The notes under the pieces are model-generated. The model was not told where the DNA came from. It searched no databases and saw only the letters and a program-made list of their open reading frames with translations. Made by a program: the position numbers and the translations under genes. Below, piece after piece: positions 26,453 to 35,258 of a DNA stretch of 64,000 nucleotides; within the stretch, counting starts at the first letter, position 1, and each line of letters opens with the position of its first letter. The DNA is taken from NCBI GenBank assembly GCA_020631355.1, contig JAHDHL010000007.1, positions 62,001 through 126,000 on the forward strand, read 5' to 3'. Origin of the DNA: Saprospiraceae bacterium (GTDB lineage Bacteria > Bacteroidota > Bacteroidia > Chitinophagales > Saprospiraceae).

Positions 26453-27229
26453 CTAATCATCATCCCATAAATCATCGTAGGATATGTCGTCATCCATATC
26501 TGTTTCATATTCCTGCATAACTTGGAATACCTTGGAATTCATGAAATAGGACGAAACAACACCTCCCAATACTCCTAGGAAGCCAGCTTTGAATAATTGC
26601 TTATAATTGGACTCATCCTGTTGGATGGCTGTCTCTAGTTTATCCGAATAATCCGAGCGATAATCATCGTATTTCTGCCATCCTGAGAATAGGTATTCTA
26701 TGACCCTACTCTGATGATATATGTATGATTTGACATCATCAGGGGTTTTCCAAAAGGATGTTATTCCTAATAGGGTTTCGTATTCTAGGTTAGCCAGAAT
26801 AAAACTTAGGGAGATACTTTTACCATTGTTGTGTTTTTCCTCATTAGCCAGTTTTCTGAATGCATTGAAATCTTCCGCTATGAACCATTTCATGAATACA
26901 TCTATAGGCCCCTCTTTCTTCAGTATTCCTAATTTCTTATTACTCAAAGCCAAACTCAATTCCGTATTAGAGATGAAATCCAAGCGCTTTCGCTTCAATC
27001 CTGAAGCAGATTCCTTTTCGATTTCCGTTATGATATATAATAATGCGAATACAATTCTATTCCGTTCATATTCGGGAGGATGATTACCCATTACGAATTG
27101 ATGGTACCATTCCTTGTATTGAGAACTCAACAATGAGATATCATCACTGAATTTACAATCCAATGCAAGCAATGCAGTGATGGCACCATCAATATCGTTC
27201 TTAGCAATCAGCTTCCTGTAATCTGGCAT
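26453..27229 (-). CDS. EAD11-type adaptor protein with acidic tail
   Basis: A 258-residue protein. The first about 72 residues fit the effector-associated domain 11 pattern: YRKLIAKNDIDGAITALLAL, then LLSSQYKEWYHQFVMG, then ERNRIVFALLYIITEIE. EADs are small death-like adaptor domains that link effectors in NTP-dependent conflict systems of multicellular or complex bacteria. The middle (about 80-205) is helical and unknown. A hydrophobic stretch, FLGVLGGVVSSYFM (about 219-232), precedes a very acidic tail (ETDMDDDISYDDLWDDD). It lies 13 bases downstream of the 1082-residue membrane protein in the same operon. The domain call is by pattern, not by search. Confidence 0.65.
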   Translation of the reverse strand: MPDYRKLIAKNDIDGAITALLALDCKFSDDISLLSSQYKEWYHQFVMGNHPPEYERNRIVFALLYIITEIEKESASGLKRKRLDFISNTELSLALSNKKLGILKKEGPIDVFMKWFIAEDFNAFRKLANEEKHNNGKSISLSFILANLEYETLLGITSFWKTPDDVKSYIYHQSRVIEYLFSGWQKYDDYRSDYSDKLETAIQQDESNYKQLFKAGFLGVLGGVVSSYFMNSKVFQVMQEYETDMDDDISYDDLWDDD

Positions 27230-27242
27230 TTATCCGAATCTA

Positions 27243-30200
27243 TTATTCACAAGGTTTCCTGTTCTTCTCGGCATCCACTTCCTCTGCATCCCACAGTCTC
27301 TTGATCTTCTCCAAGTCGTATTCTTCGAAACCATCACGAAGCATGAGTATCATTTCGGCACTTTCCCAATCAGGGACATTCATATTCCAAGTAGGTGTGG
27401 GGCGATTTTCCAGGGCTGTAAGGGTTTCTGAAGATAAATGGTGTAATTTTTCAACTGGAAACTCTGTTCCCAGATCACCATTCATGATAACCCTGAATAA
27501 TCGCTGAGCAATGGCAAAGGAAGCCATTCTCTCCAAGGTGTACCTGTCATTACTATTGGTGCCGACTCCCAACCATACCAACTTACCAATGGTATTGTTC
27601 CTTTCCAATGCGGGGAATTCCCAAGGATCTGAAATATCATTATCCCCATCATTATCTCCCAAAGGGCTGTATGCAAGCTGCCTCATGAATCTGAAAGGGA
27701 AAAGATGATCATCATTCTGTTTGAGGAAGTTCAAATCAGCATCCACCTCATAATCCTGTTCCCTTACACCTGACCATTGTTCCACTTCCACCTTCAGATA
27801 CTTTTCTGCATCATCGGCATCAATTTCCTTGGTTCCCATTGCATCGACAAAAATGGAGAATATCCCATCCGATGCTTGCATCGCCCTGTAAATTTCCTCT
27901 AGGAATGATTGTTCATAATACTTACCCTTACCCCACATATGGGAAGATTCCTCATCCATGAGTAATCGCCCCTCGTTCAACACATTATATATCTCATCCC
28001 AATCTTTTTCTAGTACGGATTCGAATTGTTCCATAATCAAATCTATCTCGAATGAGAAATCAGCCTTATTGGCGGCGAATTTGAAAACAGCATACTTATA
28101 GAGCATTTCCTGATATCCATAGGATTTCATGAGTCGATCCACTTGTTCGCTATTATCACCTGAAGCATACTTATCGACAAAACGATCCAGATTAATAGCA
28201 TTACATCCTAATTCCGTATCCAACAAGGTAGGATGCGTGAGTATCTTAAGCATGGGTATCGGATTGCCTGTTACCATCGTAACAGTAGTCAGACGACCAT
28301 CAGAAACATAAGCAAGGGCCTGATTCAGGATATCCTCCTCGAATATTCCCGCGGAAATTTTTTCACCATCCTTTCTATGGAGATAAATCTCTAATCCAGT
28401 ATCTCTTTTTTCCCAAGTAATATCATTGAATTCCACTCCTGTATTGCCTGTATTCGTTGGTTCCTTACCAATTAATACACCTCCGATTCTTCTAAAACCC
28501 TTGAGTGCCTTGAAATTCCTGGCTCTTGAAGCACTAGCAGAAGCAAGGGGCTTGATGGCATGTCTGGAATGCTTGAGTGCCTTGGCAGCATTGGATGATG
28601 CATCCGCACCAGCCTGGCCCGGAAAGTATCTATTGAAGTCAGATAATGACTCTGTATATCGAAGTAACTTGGCATCATCCGATTTGGCTAGGGCTTCTAC
28701 GGCTCTACGTGCCTTAGTAGCCTGATTAGCATCCATCTTATGATCCACTGCCGAAGGAAAATCGACTAGTTCATTATATGCCGTTTTCAAAGGTATCTCA
28801 CTATTGGTAGTAAACGCTGAAAATTTAGTATTCCCGATAGGGGAAGTCTTCGAATTCTGGACGGCTTCCTTGATGCCCTTAGAATAGAGATCATTAGTAA
28901 ATCGGCTTTGTTTGAGTTCTACCATTCTCCTCACTGTATTATCTCCGTATTGCCCAAAAGCTTCCTTTACAACCTTACCCTCCATCTTATCCAATGCAGA
29001 TACTTCATCCAGGGTTTTCCCAGTGAGTTCATTGACCAAATCGCCAATCATACTACCTAGAACTTGCCTTGGAGTAGCAGTCGTAGAGAAAGAATTCTTA
29101 GACGATTTAATCTTGCTCCTTTCGGCCTTAATACGTTTCCAACTCTTGGGATCCTTATCTACCCTAGACTTAAGATTGGCTCTGAATTTCCTACCATTGG
29201 AAGAAACGGGTTTCTTCGAATGGATATTCTTCGAAAAATTATGACTGAATCTCTTTGCGAAATCAGATTCAGGAGAATCGAATTTAATATGCTTTCCTGG
29301 TTCGGAAAAATTGAAACTGGTTCCGTGATGTTTATTCCTATAATCTGCATAATCAGAAACAATCCTACTCTTGACAGCATTCGTCATTAGCGCATAACCA
29401 ATTACTGTTGTAGATATGACACCGGGTTGCCCCATCTCCTCAGCAATGGAAAGTTCATATATTCTTGATATCTCATCTAATAACTCCAGATTCTCATCAT
29501 TCCAATCTATGGGTTCATCATCATCCTCCTCATTTGAATCAGGATTCGAACCTGAAGACTGAAGTGGTGTGCCCGATTTCAAATTCTCAACCCATTCCTT
29601 ATCCAGTTTTTGCTGTTCCATCCTCACCTGTACATCAAATAATCCCTTGGTAGAATCAGTAATCATATCCTTTGTAATCGGACTCGTTGCTGCCAGGAAA
29701 GAAAGCATTACCATAGCCAAACCTATAGAGGTAAAAACCTTTCCTGTCTTGTGTACCAGATTGACCATTCCCGTGCTAGAAAATAAGATAAGGAGACGAT
29801 TCAAGAAACCTTTGGGTGGTTCACTACCCTTGGCATCCATTGTTCCATACACCCGTCTTTTGGCATCCAACTCAAAATAGTGTTCCCTTAAATTTTGGAT
29901 ATTTTCTTCTATGAGGGCAACTGCTTTGAGTTTCCCTTCTTCTCCACCATCAAAAAAGGAATGAGACGTAGAATTCAGACGATTCAACTGACGTTCTTGC
30001 TCCTTTATTTTCAAATTTACATCTCTCATATCTGATGTAGGATCTAAATCCTCAAGTTTCCCCTCCCTCAAGTCAGCAATAATTTTCCTCAACTCGTCAT
30101 AGACACCCATTCTGATTTTCCTGATGTACACCAAAACAAGAATACCTGCCAAAAGAAAGAATATGACATAGAATTTCAGGTAGTCAACGGAATTAATCCA

Positions 30201-30491
30201 AGCACTAACTCCTGTAAGGAAAGTAAAGAGATTCGAAGCAATCTTTTCCGAACCAATAAAAAAACCATCTGAAAAATCAAGTATTTTCAGGAAAGCCCAA
30301 ATACCTCCGTATGTCAGAAAAGCCACGAATGCAAATCGCTTAATTAGTGAAATAAGAGCTATCCAACTTATTTTAGTTAATGCGGGAAATTTACTTTTAT
30401 GAAAAGATCTATCCTTTACTATTGGGAGACAAATATATTTGAAAATGGTCCATGTGATAATGGATATAAATGTAACTGCTAATAAGTCCAT
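27243..30491 (-). CDS. Large multi-domain membrane protein, unknown family
   Basis: A 1082-residue protein I do not recognise. The N terminus has about four membrane segments (roughly 3-22, 42-66, 84-98, 105-124), a charged coiled-coil-like stretch (about 130-215), and a fifth segment near 255-275 (IGLAMVMLSFLAATSP). An acidic Ser/Asn linker (SSGSNPDSNEEDDDEP) and a long soluble region follow. The basic, Ser/Ala-rich middle (about 400-640) looks disordered or helical, and the final 400 residues look folded, mostly helical and acidic. There is no Walker, protease or nuclease motif I can defend. It is co-transcribed with the EAD11 protein; composition is AT-rich, suggesting an acquired module. 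Confidence 0.8.
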   Translation of the reverse strand: MDLLAVTFISIITWTIFKYICLPIVKDRSFHKSKFPALTKISWIALISLIKRFAFVAFLTYGGIWAFLKILDFSDGFFIGSEKIASNLFTFLTGVSAWINSVDYLKFYVIFFLLAGILVLVYIRKIRMGVYDELRKIIADLREGKLEDLDPTSDMRDVNLKIKEQERQLNRLNSTSHSFFDGGEEGKLKAVALIEENIQNLREHYFELDAKRRVYGTMDAKGSEPPKGFLNRLLILFSSTGMVNLVHKTGKVFTSIGLAMVMLSFLAATSPITKDMITDSTKGLFDVQVRMEQQKLDKEWVENLKSGTPLQSSGSNPDSNEEDDDEPIDWNDENLELLDEISRIYELSIAEEMGQPGVISTTVIGYALMTNAVKSRIVSDYADYRNKHHGTSFNFSEPGKHIKFDSPESDFAKRFSHNFSKNIHSKKPVSSNGRKFRANLKSRVDKDPKSWKRIKAERSKIKSSKNSFSTTATPRQVLGSMIGDLVNELTGKTLDEVSALDKMEGKVVKEAFGQYGDNTVRRMVELKQSRFTNDLYSKGIKEAVQNSKTSPIGNTKFSAFTTNSEIPLKTAYNELVDFPSAVDHKMDANQATKARRAVEALAKSDDAKLLRYTESLSDFNRYFPGQAGADASSNAAKALKHSRHAIKPLASASASRARNFKALKGFRRIGGVLIGKEPTNTGNTGVEFNDITWEKRDTGLEIYLHRKDGEKISAGIFEEDILNQALAYVSDGRLTTVTMVTGNPIPMLKILTHPTLLDTELGCNAINLDRFVDKYASGDNSEQVDRLMKSYGYQEMLYKYAVFKFAANKADFSFEIDLIMEQFESVLEKDWDEIYNVLNEGRLLMDEESSHMWGKGKYYEQSFLEEIYRAMQASDGIFSIFVDAMGTKEIDADDAEKYLKVEVEQWSGVREQDYEVDADLNFLKQNDDHLFPFRFMRQLAYSPLGDNDGDNDISDPWEFPALERNNTIGKLVWLGVGTNSNDRYTLERMASFAIAQRLFRVIMNGDLGTEFPVEKLHHLSSETLTALENRPTPTWNMNVPDWESAEMILMLRDGFEEYDLEKIKRLWDAEEVDAEKNRKPCE

Positions 30492-30860
30492 TTTATTAGT
30501 TTTTAGTATTTATACTTCTACAGTATTTGGAATATTTTTTAACCTTAGATGATTCCTATCCAATTTCTTGAGCCTCTCACCCCGTCTTAATCAGGGATGA
30601 CCAAAAAGAAGTAGAGGCTAATTATCTGCATGATAATTAAGCTACCCAAAACCAGAATTGAAATAGGGAATTGCTATTTTAGTGTTGTAGTATCCATTGT
30701 TTTCTATCGCTTTATGTTTTTAAAAATTAAGTCTAAATTTGAAGTAAAGTATATACTTGGTTTTCTTTTAGTTGTGAATATAAAAATAACAACGAGAAAA
30801 ACTAAAAAGAAAATGGGAATTAAAACATAATTTTAATTCAAATATCACTACATTAAATAT
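30492..30860. other. AT-rich intergenic region with an 8-bp hairpin
   Basis: 369 bases between the divergent large membrane protein and GNAT-fusion genes. It contains the hairpin TAATTATC-TGCAT-GATAATTA (30619-30639) and a longer-range pair AGCCTCT/AGAGGCT around 30571-30617. A 66-codon frame (30630-30830) is extremely Lys/Ile-rich and is not called. The promoters for both flanking genes must lie here. Confidence 0.45.
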
Positions 30861-31778
30861 ATGCAATTCACCTATCTAGATGGCAATAACAACAAGTATT
30901 CCTGTAAAGGAAAACAACTGGAATATGTATCGATGCAAGCCGCATTGAGTTCCAGTGGAACATATAGTGGAGGCTCTGATTCCGTAAAGGTTCTGACATT
31001 ACAAATGCTACATTCCCTAAAGGAAATATTCGATAAAATCGTTGAGATCGAACAGAAGGATTACAAGCGCAATATGGGTTCCGGACAATTGCATTTTGGT
31101 GGGAAAAATATTATTCTTCCCATGCGGCATCCTTTGAAAATAGCATTGGAACACGAATTGGAAAAAATAAGAATGTGCAATGCCATTGATTGTATGGATC
31201 CAATTATTCTGGAAAATAATCGGGTAAGGTTATCACCTTTGGGAGAGGAACATTTTGAAGCCTTATTACCCATTGCCACCGAATATCCTGACTTACTCCG
31301 GTATTCTCCCTCACCATTCGGAAATGAGGATGGATTGCGAGCATATATCGCAAGGGCAATGAAAGCCAAATCAGAGGGCATCCGATACCCTTTTGTCATT
31401 TATGACAAACAGCATCAGCAAATTGCAGGAAGTACTAGTTTTGGTAATATTGCCAATGCACATCTGAGGGTGGAAATCGGTTGGACGTGGATTACTCCCC
31501 TACTCCAACGTACCGGACTGAATAGGAATAATAAATTCCTCATGTTACAATATGCATTCGATACACTGGGATTCGAACGGGTGGAATTCAAATCGGATAG
31601 TAGGAACCTGCAATCCAGAAAAGCGATGGAGGATATCGGAGCCAGATTTGAGGGCGAACTCAGGAGTCATATGATTATGCCTGATGGATACAGGAGGAAT
31701 TCGGTCTATTATGGTATTATTAAATCAGAATGGGACGGAATCAAACAAAATATTTTTACGGACATCAAAAACAATTAA
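30861..31778 (+). CDS. Fusion of a Bacteroidota-specific domain to a GNAT acetyltransferase
   Basis: A 305-residue protein in two parts. Residues 1 to about 105 (QFTYLDGNNNKYSCKGKQLEY, SSGTYSGGSD, MGSGQLHFGGKNIILPM) match a small stand-alone domain I recall from Bacteroidota, of unknown function. Residues about 115-290 are a RimJ/RimL-type GNAT: ILENNRVRLSPLGEEHFEAL, IAGSTSFGNI, EIGWTWITP, LQYAFDTLGFERVEFKSD, NLQSRKAMEDIGARFEGELR. The GNAT transfers acetyl from acetyl-CoA, usually to an amine or N terminus. The fusion suggests the N-terminal part selects the target. A methyltransferase gene follows three bases later. Confidence 0.82.
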   Translation: MQFTYLDGNNNKYSCKGKQLEYVSMQAALSSSGTYSGGSDSVKVLTLQMLHSLKEIFDKIVEIEQKDYKRNMGSGQLHFGGKNIILPMRHPLKIALEHELEKIRMCNAIDCMDPIILENNRVRLSPLGEEHFEALLPIATEYPDLLRYSPSPFGNEDGLRAYIARAMKAKSEGIRYPFVIYDKQHQQIAGSTSFGNIANAHLRVEIGWTWITPLLQRTGLNRNNKFLMLQYAFDTLGFERVEFKSDSRNLQSRKAMEDIGARFEGELRSHMIMPDGYRRNSVYYGIIKSEWDGIKQNIFTDIKNN

Positions 31779-31781
31779 TCC

Positions 31782-32438
31782 ATGGCATTTCCCAAGGAAC
31801 ACATCATTCCATTTTATGGCTCGGAGCGGCCCGAAATGTTTGAAATCGAACGTCGGTGTATGGATCGGGAGGGCAAGGTAATCCGATACCTGAATGAGCA
31901 TTTGCCAAAAGGAATGATCCTGGATGTAGGTGCAGGAAATGGTTTTACCGCCATGCAGTTGCAACAAGAGGATAGGATTGTAGTAGCATTGGAACCCAAT
32001 GAGGGAATGATAAATCATGACCGCAATTTGGTATGGATTAATGCTTCAGCAACCAATATTCCATTGCATTCGAATAGCATTGATGCCGCCTATGCCACTT
32101 GGGCATTCTTTTTCCCCAGTTTTCATCAGGATAAGGTTGATATAGGTCTGAAAGAACTCCAAAGGGTGGTCAAGAAAGGAGGTAAGATTCTTATCGTGGA
32201 TAATGCAGGAGATGACGAATTCTCATCACTGACTACAAATTCCATAGGAGGGTGCAAATATGATTGGGAATATTGGAAGAATCAGGGATTCCAACACCAC
32301 ATTATCCATTCTAAGTTCATATTTGATGATGTGGATGAGGCCCAAAAATTATTGGGTTTTTATTTTGGAGAAAAGGGTCATACTTTTGATAAGACAGAAA
32401 TCGAGTATAGGATTGTGGTCTATGAGGGAATTGTATAA
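31782..32438 (+). CDS. Class I SAM-dependent methyltransferase
   Basis: A 218-residue Methyltransf_11-type enzyme with motif I ILDVGAGNGFTA (about 46-57), an acidic end of beta-2 (VVALEPNEGM), IPLHSNSIDAAYATWAFFF (motif II/III) and LKELQRVVKKGGKILIVDN. The substrate is unknown. It starts three bases after the GNAT fusion, so the two probably modify a common molecule or are at least co-expressed. Confidence 0.85.
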   Translation: MAFPKEHIIPFYGSERPEMFEIERRCMDREGKVIRYLNEHLPKGMILDVGAGNGFTAMQLQQEDRIVVALEPNEGMINHDRNLVWINASATNIPLHSNSIDAAYATWAFFFPSFHQDKVDIGLKELQRVVKKGGKILIVDNAGDDEFSSLTTNSIGGCKYDWEYWKNQGFQHHIIHSKFIFDDVDEAQKLLGFYFGEKGHTFDKTEIEYRIVVYEGIV

Positions 32439-32506
32439 GAATGGTACGCTGCCCTTAGATGGTTCATCTGAAATCCAATTCCCTATGAATTCTCAAATGT
32501 GAAGAC

Positions 32507-33376
32507 ATGCTATCATTTTTGAACAAACCTTATCCCTGTGACCATAGCCTAAGTTCAGGATTGAAGAACGCACTGGGTGTATCCTTTTTCCTGATTGTCT
32601 TCTTCTTTATATTCCAACCATTCGGTATCGGAAATATTGCAATGAAAGATAGGATTATCGTTATTCTGTTGTATGGTCTGGTAAATTTCGTTGCTACCCT
32701 ATCCATATTGTATTTGCTGAAATTCGTTTTTCCTAAATTCTACGATGATGAACAATGGGTCGTATGGAAAGAAATCATTTCCTTTCTTTTTCTTTTTCTT
32801 GCCATAGATGCAGGTTGCCTGATTGTAAATACGCTCTATTTCAATGATCCTTTCGGTTTTCCTGACTTTTTCCTGCAATTCATTTATGTATTGGCCTTTG
32901 GTAGTCTTCCTGTCGGATTTTCCATATTGATGAAGTATAATAGGCAACTCAGAAAGAATCTGGAAGAAGCAAAGCACATAAATTCCGCAATTAATTCTAA
33001 GGAAGAAAACTCTGAAGTAGTAAAAGTAATTACTATAAAATTACAATCGGATAATAAGAATGAATCCCTGGAATTAAGTCCTACATCATTCTATGCGGCA
33101 GAAAGTGCGGCCAATTACGTCACTGTTTCCCATTTGATGGAGGGACAAATCAAGAAATCCCTACTCAGGACTACGATGAAGAATATGATTTCGGACATAG
33201 GAGAGGTGAATCATATTACCAGATGCCATCGTTCGTTCATTGTCAATCTTAATCATATAGAAAGTATCCAAGGGGATTCGAGAGGGTATGAAATCACACT
33301 TAAGAATGATGCCGGTATAATTCCTGTGTCCCGTTCCTATATCCCAACCATAAAATCTTACCTGAACATCAACTAG
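32507..33376 (+). CDS. Membrane-anchored LytTR-family regulator
   Basis: A 289-residue regulator with four membrane segments in the first about 140 residues (VSFFLIVFFFIFQPFG, IIVILLYGLVNFVATLSILYLL, ISFLFLFLAIDAGCLIV, FFLQFIYVLAFGSLPVGFSIL), a coiled linker (LRKNLEEAKHINSAINSKEE), and a C-terminal LytTR DNA-binding domain (about 175-287: FYAAESAANYVTV, LRTTMKNMI, ITRCHRSFIVNLNHIESI, IIPVSRSYI). This one-component form, without a response-regulator receiver domain, is widespread in Bacteroidota. The signal sensed and the genes controlled are unknown. Confidence 0.9.
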   Translation: MLSFLNKPYPCDHSLSSGLKNALGVSFFLIVFFFIFQPFGIGNIAMKDRIIVILLYGLVNFVATLSILYLLKFVFPKFYDDEQWVVWKEIISFLFLFLAIDAGCLIVNTLYFNDPFGFPDFFLQFIYVLAFGSLPVGFSILMKYNRQLRKNLEEAKHINSAINSKEENSEVVKVITIKLQSDNKNESLELSPTSFYAAESAANYVTVSHLMEGQIKKSLLRTTMKNMISDIGEVNHITRCHRSFIVNLNHIESIQGDSRGYEITLKNDAGIIPVSRSYIPTIKSYLNIN

Positions 33377-33582
33377 GAGCCATATATCCTATCGTATCCC
33401 AATGGTCCCAATTCTGTTGAATTCATCCCAAATCCACTACCAAACATCCCTTGTCCCAGTCATCCGTCCCTATGATTTGATTCATTGATTTTTTTGGAAT
33501 AATCTTGTTTCAACGTTTTTAAAGTCAACAATATCAATGACTTAATAAAATCACTATTCCATTCATAGAAAATCAATAAGAC

Positions 33583-34386
33583 ATGAAAAAGTTCGTTTTG
33601 CTATTCATTACCATTTGTATCTCAACCCTTTCATTCGCACAATTCGATGACAAGTTCTATAAGCCGACCAAGGAAGTCCTTCCTATGGATTCCTTGGATT
33701 ATGAAGAATATTTCGTAGAAATCCAAAAGGACTCATTACACTATTGCATCTTCAAATCAGAGCAGGAAAAGCCCTTGGCGACCATCTTTTATTATCATGG
33801 TGCAGGTGGGAACATCAGTACCCATGTAGATGCCATTAGGCCCTTGGTCAGTGCAGGATACCAAGTGGTCATGATGGATTTCAGAGGTTACGGGAAATCA
33901 ACAGGAAAACCAACGCACATCAATATCAGCATTGACGCTCAAATCATTTTCAATCTATTGTTGGAACGGGAAGATATCAAGTCGTATCCCATCATTAATT
34001 ATGGTGCATCCCTAGGTTCTCAGATCGCAACGAATATGGCCCGTTACAATAAGTATCAAGTGGATGCACTCGTCATAGATGGAGGAATGACTTCCTTTAC
34101 CGACATTGCGATGCATTATGCACCAGAGGGACAAAGAGGGGTGATTAGGAAATTCGTTACTTCGCCTTATTCATCCAAGGAGGATATTACCATGTTGGGA
34201 GATATGCCTACACTCATCATACATAGCGAGGAGGACAGTGCCGTTCCGATGTCGATGGCCAAGGAACATCTGGATAAGGCTTCGGGTAAAGTATCATTCT
34301 TCGAATTTGAGGGAGAACATCTGATGGGAACCATCCTAGCCACAAATGGAATCCTTTCTGAATTGGAGGAGTTGCTGAAGTCCTGA
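33583..34386 (+). CDS. Secreted alpha/beta hydrolase
   Basis: A 267-residue hydrolase with a signal peptide (ending LSFAQ), so it acts in the periplasm or outside. Features include IFYYHGAGGN (oxyanion region), VVMMDFRGYGKSTG, the nucleophile elbow YGASLGSQ, the acid region LIIHSEEDSAVP, and the catalytic His in FEGEHLMG. It resembles the BAAT/BEM46-like serine peptidase or esterase group. The natural substrate is unknown. A terminator follows the gene. Confidence 0.88.
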   Translation: MKKFVLLFITICISTLSFAQFDDKFYKPTKEVLPMDSLDYEEYFVEIQKDSLHYCIFKSEQEKPLATIFYYHGAGGNISTHVDAIRPLVSAGYQVVMMDFRGYGKSTGKPTHINISIDAQIIFNLLLEREDIKSYPIINYGASLGSQIATNMARYNKYQVDALVIDGGMTSFTDIAMHYAPEGQRGVIRKFVTSPYSSKEDITMLGDMPTLIIHSEEDSAVPMSMAKEHLDKASGKVSFFEFEGEHLMGTILATNGILSELEELLKS

Positions 34387-34392
34387 TATCAG

Positions 34393-34436
34393 GGAATTGG
34401 CATGACAGAATAGAATTTGTTATGCCAATTCCTTTT
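34393..34436 (+). terminator. Rho-independent terminator of the hydrolase gene
   Basis: GGAATTGGCAT and ATGCCAATTCC form a perfect 11-bp stem, followed by TTTT. It begins seven bases after the hydrolase stop codon. Confidence 0.8.
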
Positions 34437-34464
34437 CCTATTTTGGTATCCAAATGCATGCCTT

Positions 34465-34833
34465 ATGAAAATGAATCTAAAATCCCAATTGGATACGGTC
34501 AATGATTATTTCTCTCCCAAGGTAATTGGGGAAGTCAATGATGTCTATGTAAAAGTAGCCAAAATCAAGGGGGATGAGATTCCTTGGCACAATCATAAGA
34601 ATGAGGACGAGCTATTCTATATCATCGAAGGAAGTCTTTTCTTTGAAGTCGAGGGGCAAGAGGGTTTTATGATGCACAAGGGTGATTTATTCATTGTAAA
34701 AAAGGGCATCAACCACAAGGTTTCTTCCAAGGAAGAATGTAAGATTATGCTCATAGAAAATAAGACTACCGCACACACAGGGGATATCCAAACGGCAATT
34801 ACCAGAAGTATTGACGAACAATTGGGACAGTAA
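34465..34833 (+). CDS. Small cupin-domain protein
   Basis: A 122-residue single-domain cupin from the preferred start MKMNLKSQ; a longer frame from 34417 adds a hydrophobic stretch unlike the family and would begin inside the terminator. Cupin motif 1 is WHNHKNEDELFYIIEG (His42, His44, Glu49) and motif 2 ends GDLFIVKKGINHKV (His84), giving a likely metal site. Such proteins can be sugar or small-molecule isomerases or simple sensors; no more can be said. Confidence 0.85.
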   Translation: MKMNLKSQLDTVNDYFSPKVIGEVNDVYVKVAKIKGDEIPWHNHKNEDELFYIIEGSLFFEVEGQEGFMMHKGDLFIVKKGINHKVSSKEECKIMLIENKTTAHTGDIQTAITRSIDEQLGQ

Positions 34834-34838
34834 AATGA

Positions 34839-35258
34839 CTAGAGGAATACCTCAGCATCATTGGTGAATGCCTTGAATTCTATCGGATTTCCACTGGGAT
34901 CCAGGAAAAACATCGTCCACTGCTCCCCTACCTGACCTTGGTAACGAATGTAGGGCCTCACGATAAAATCAATCTTATGTGCTTCTAATTTAGCTTGTAC
35001 AGTCTTGAATGCAGCTTGGGAAAGTAAACATCCGAAATGTGGCATAGGAACCTTGATTCCATCCACCAATCCGCAATAATCCGCCTTGGGAATATCACTG
35101 GAAACATGTGCGGATAACTGATGACCAAAAAAATTGAAATCTATCCACGTATCAGTTGAACGTCCTTCCTCGCAACCTAGGACTCCCATATAGAAATCAC
35201 GAGTTGAAGCAATATCCATTACCTTGAAAGCATAATGAAAACGGGTCATATCAGGCAT
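34839..35258 (-). CDS. VOC (glyoxalase/dioxygenase fold) protein
   Basis: A 139-residue VOC-superfamily protein with paired beta-alpha-beta-beta-beta modules: FHYAFKVMDIASTRDFYMGVLGCEEG in the first and VPMPHFGCLLSQAAFKTVQAKL, then WTMFFLDPSGNPIEFKAF, in the second. His, His and Glu at the expected metal positions are visible. The chosen ATG overlaps the end of pgk by 8 bases; an ATG three codons later is equally possible. It is co-transcribed with pgk, perhaps handling a reactive triose-derived by-product, but this is an inference from position only. Confidence 0.82.
   Translation of the reverse strand: MPDMTRFHYAFKVMDIASTRDFYMGVLGCEEGRSTDTWIDFNFFGHQLSAHVSSDIPKADYCGLVDGIKVPMPHFGCLLSQAAFKTVQAKLEAHKIDFIVRPYIRYQGQVGEQWTMFFLDPSGNPIEFKAFTNDAEVFL

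Noticed and set aside
29539-29555. A perfect T-arm-like sequence (TCAGG-TTCGAAT-CCTGA on the minus strand)
   Set aside because: It lies inside the 1082-residue membrane protein gene, encodes part of its SSGSNPDS linker, and is not followed by an acceptor strand and CCA. It shows that the T-arm alone can arise by chance, so the tRNA-like calls at 12385 and 12559 rest on the acceptor/CCA register as well.
30630-30830. 66-codon open frame in the gap before the GNAT fusion
   Set aside because: Low-complexity Lys/Ile-rich product; better explained as AT-rich intergenic DNA.
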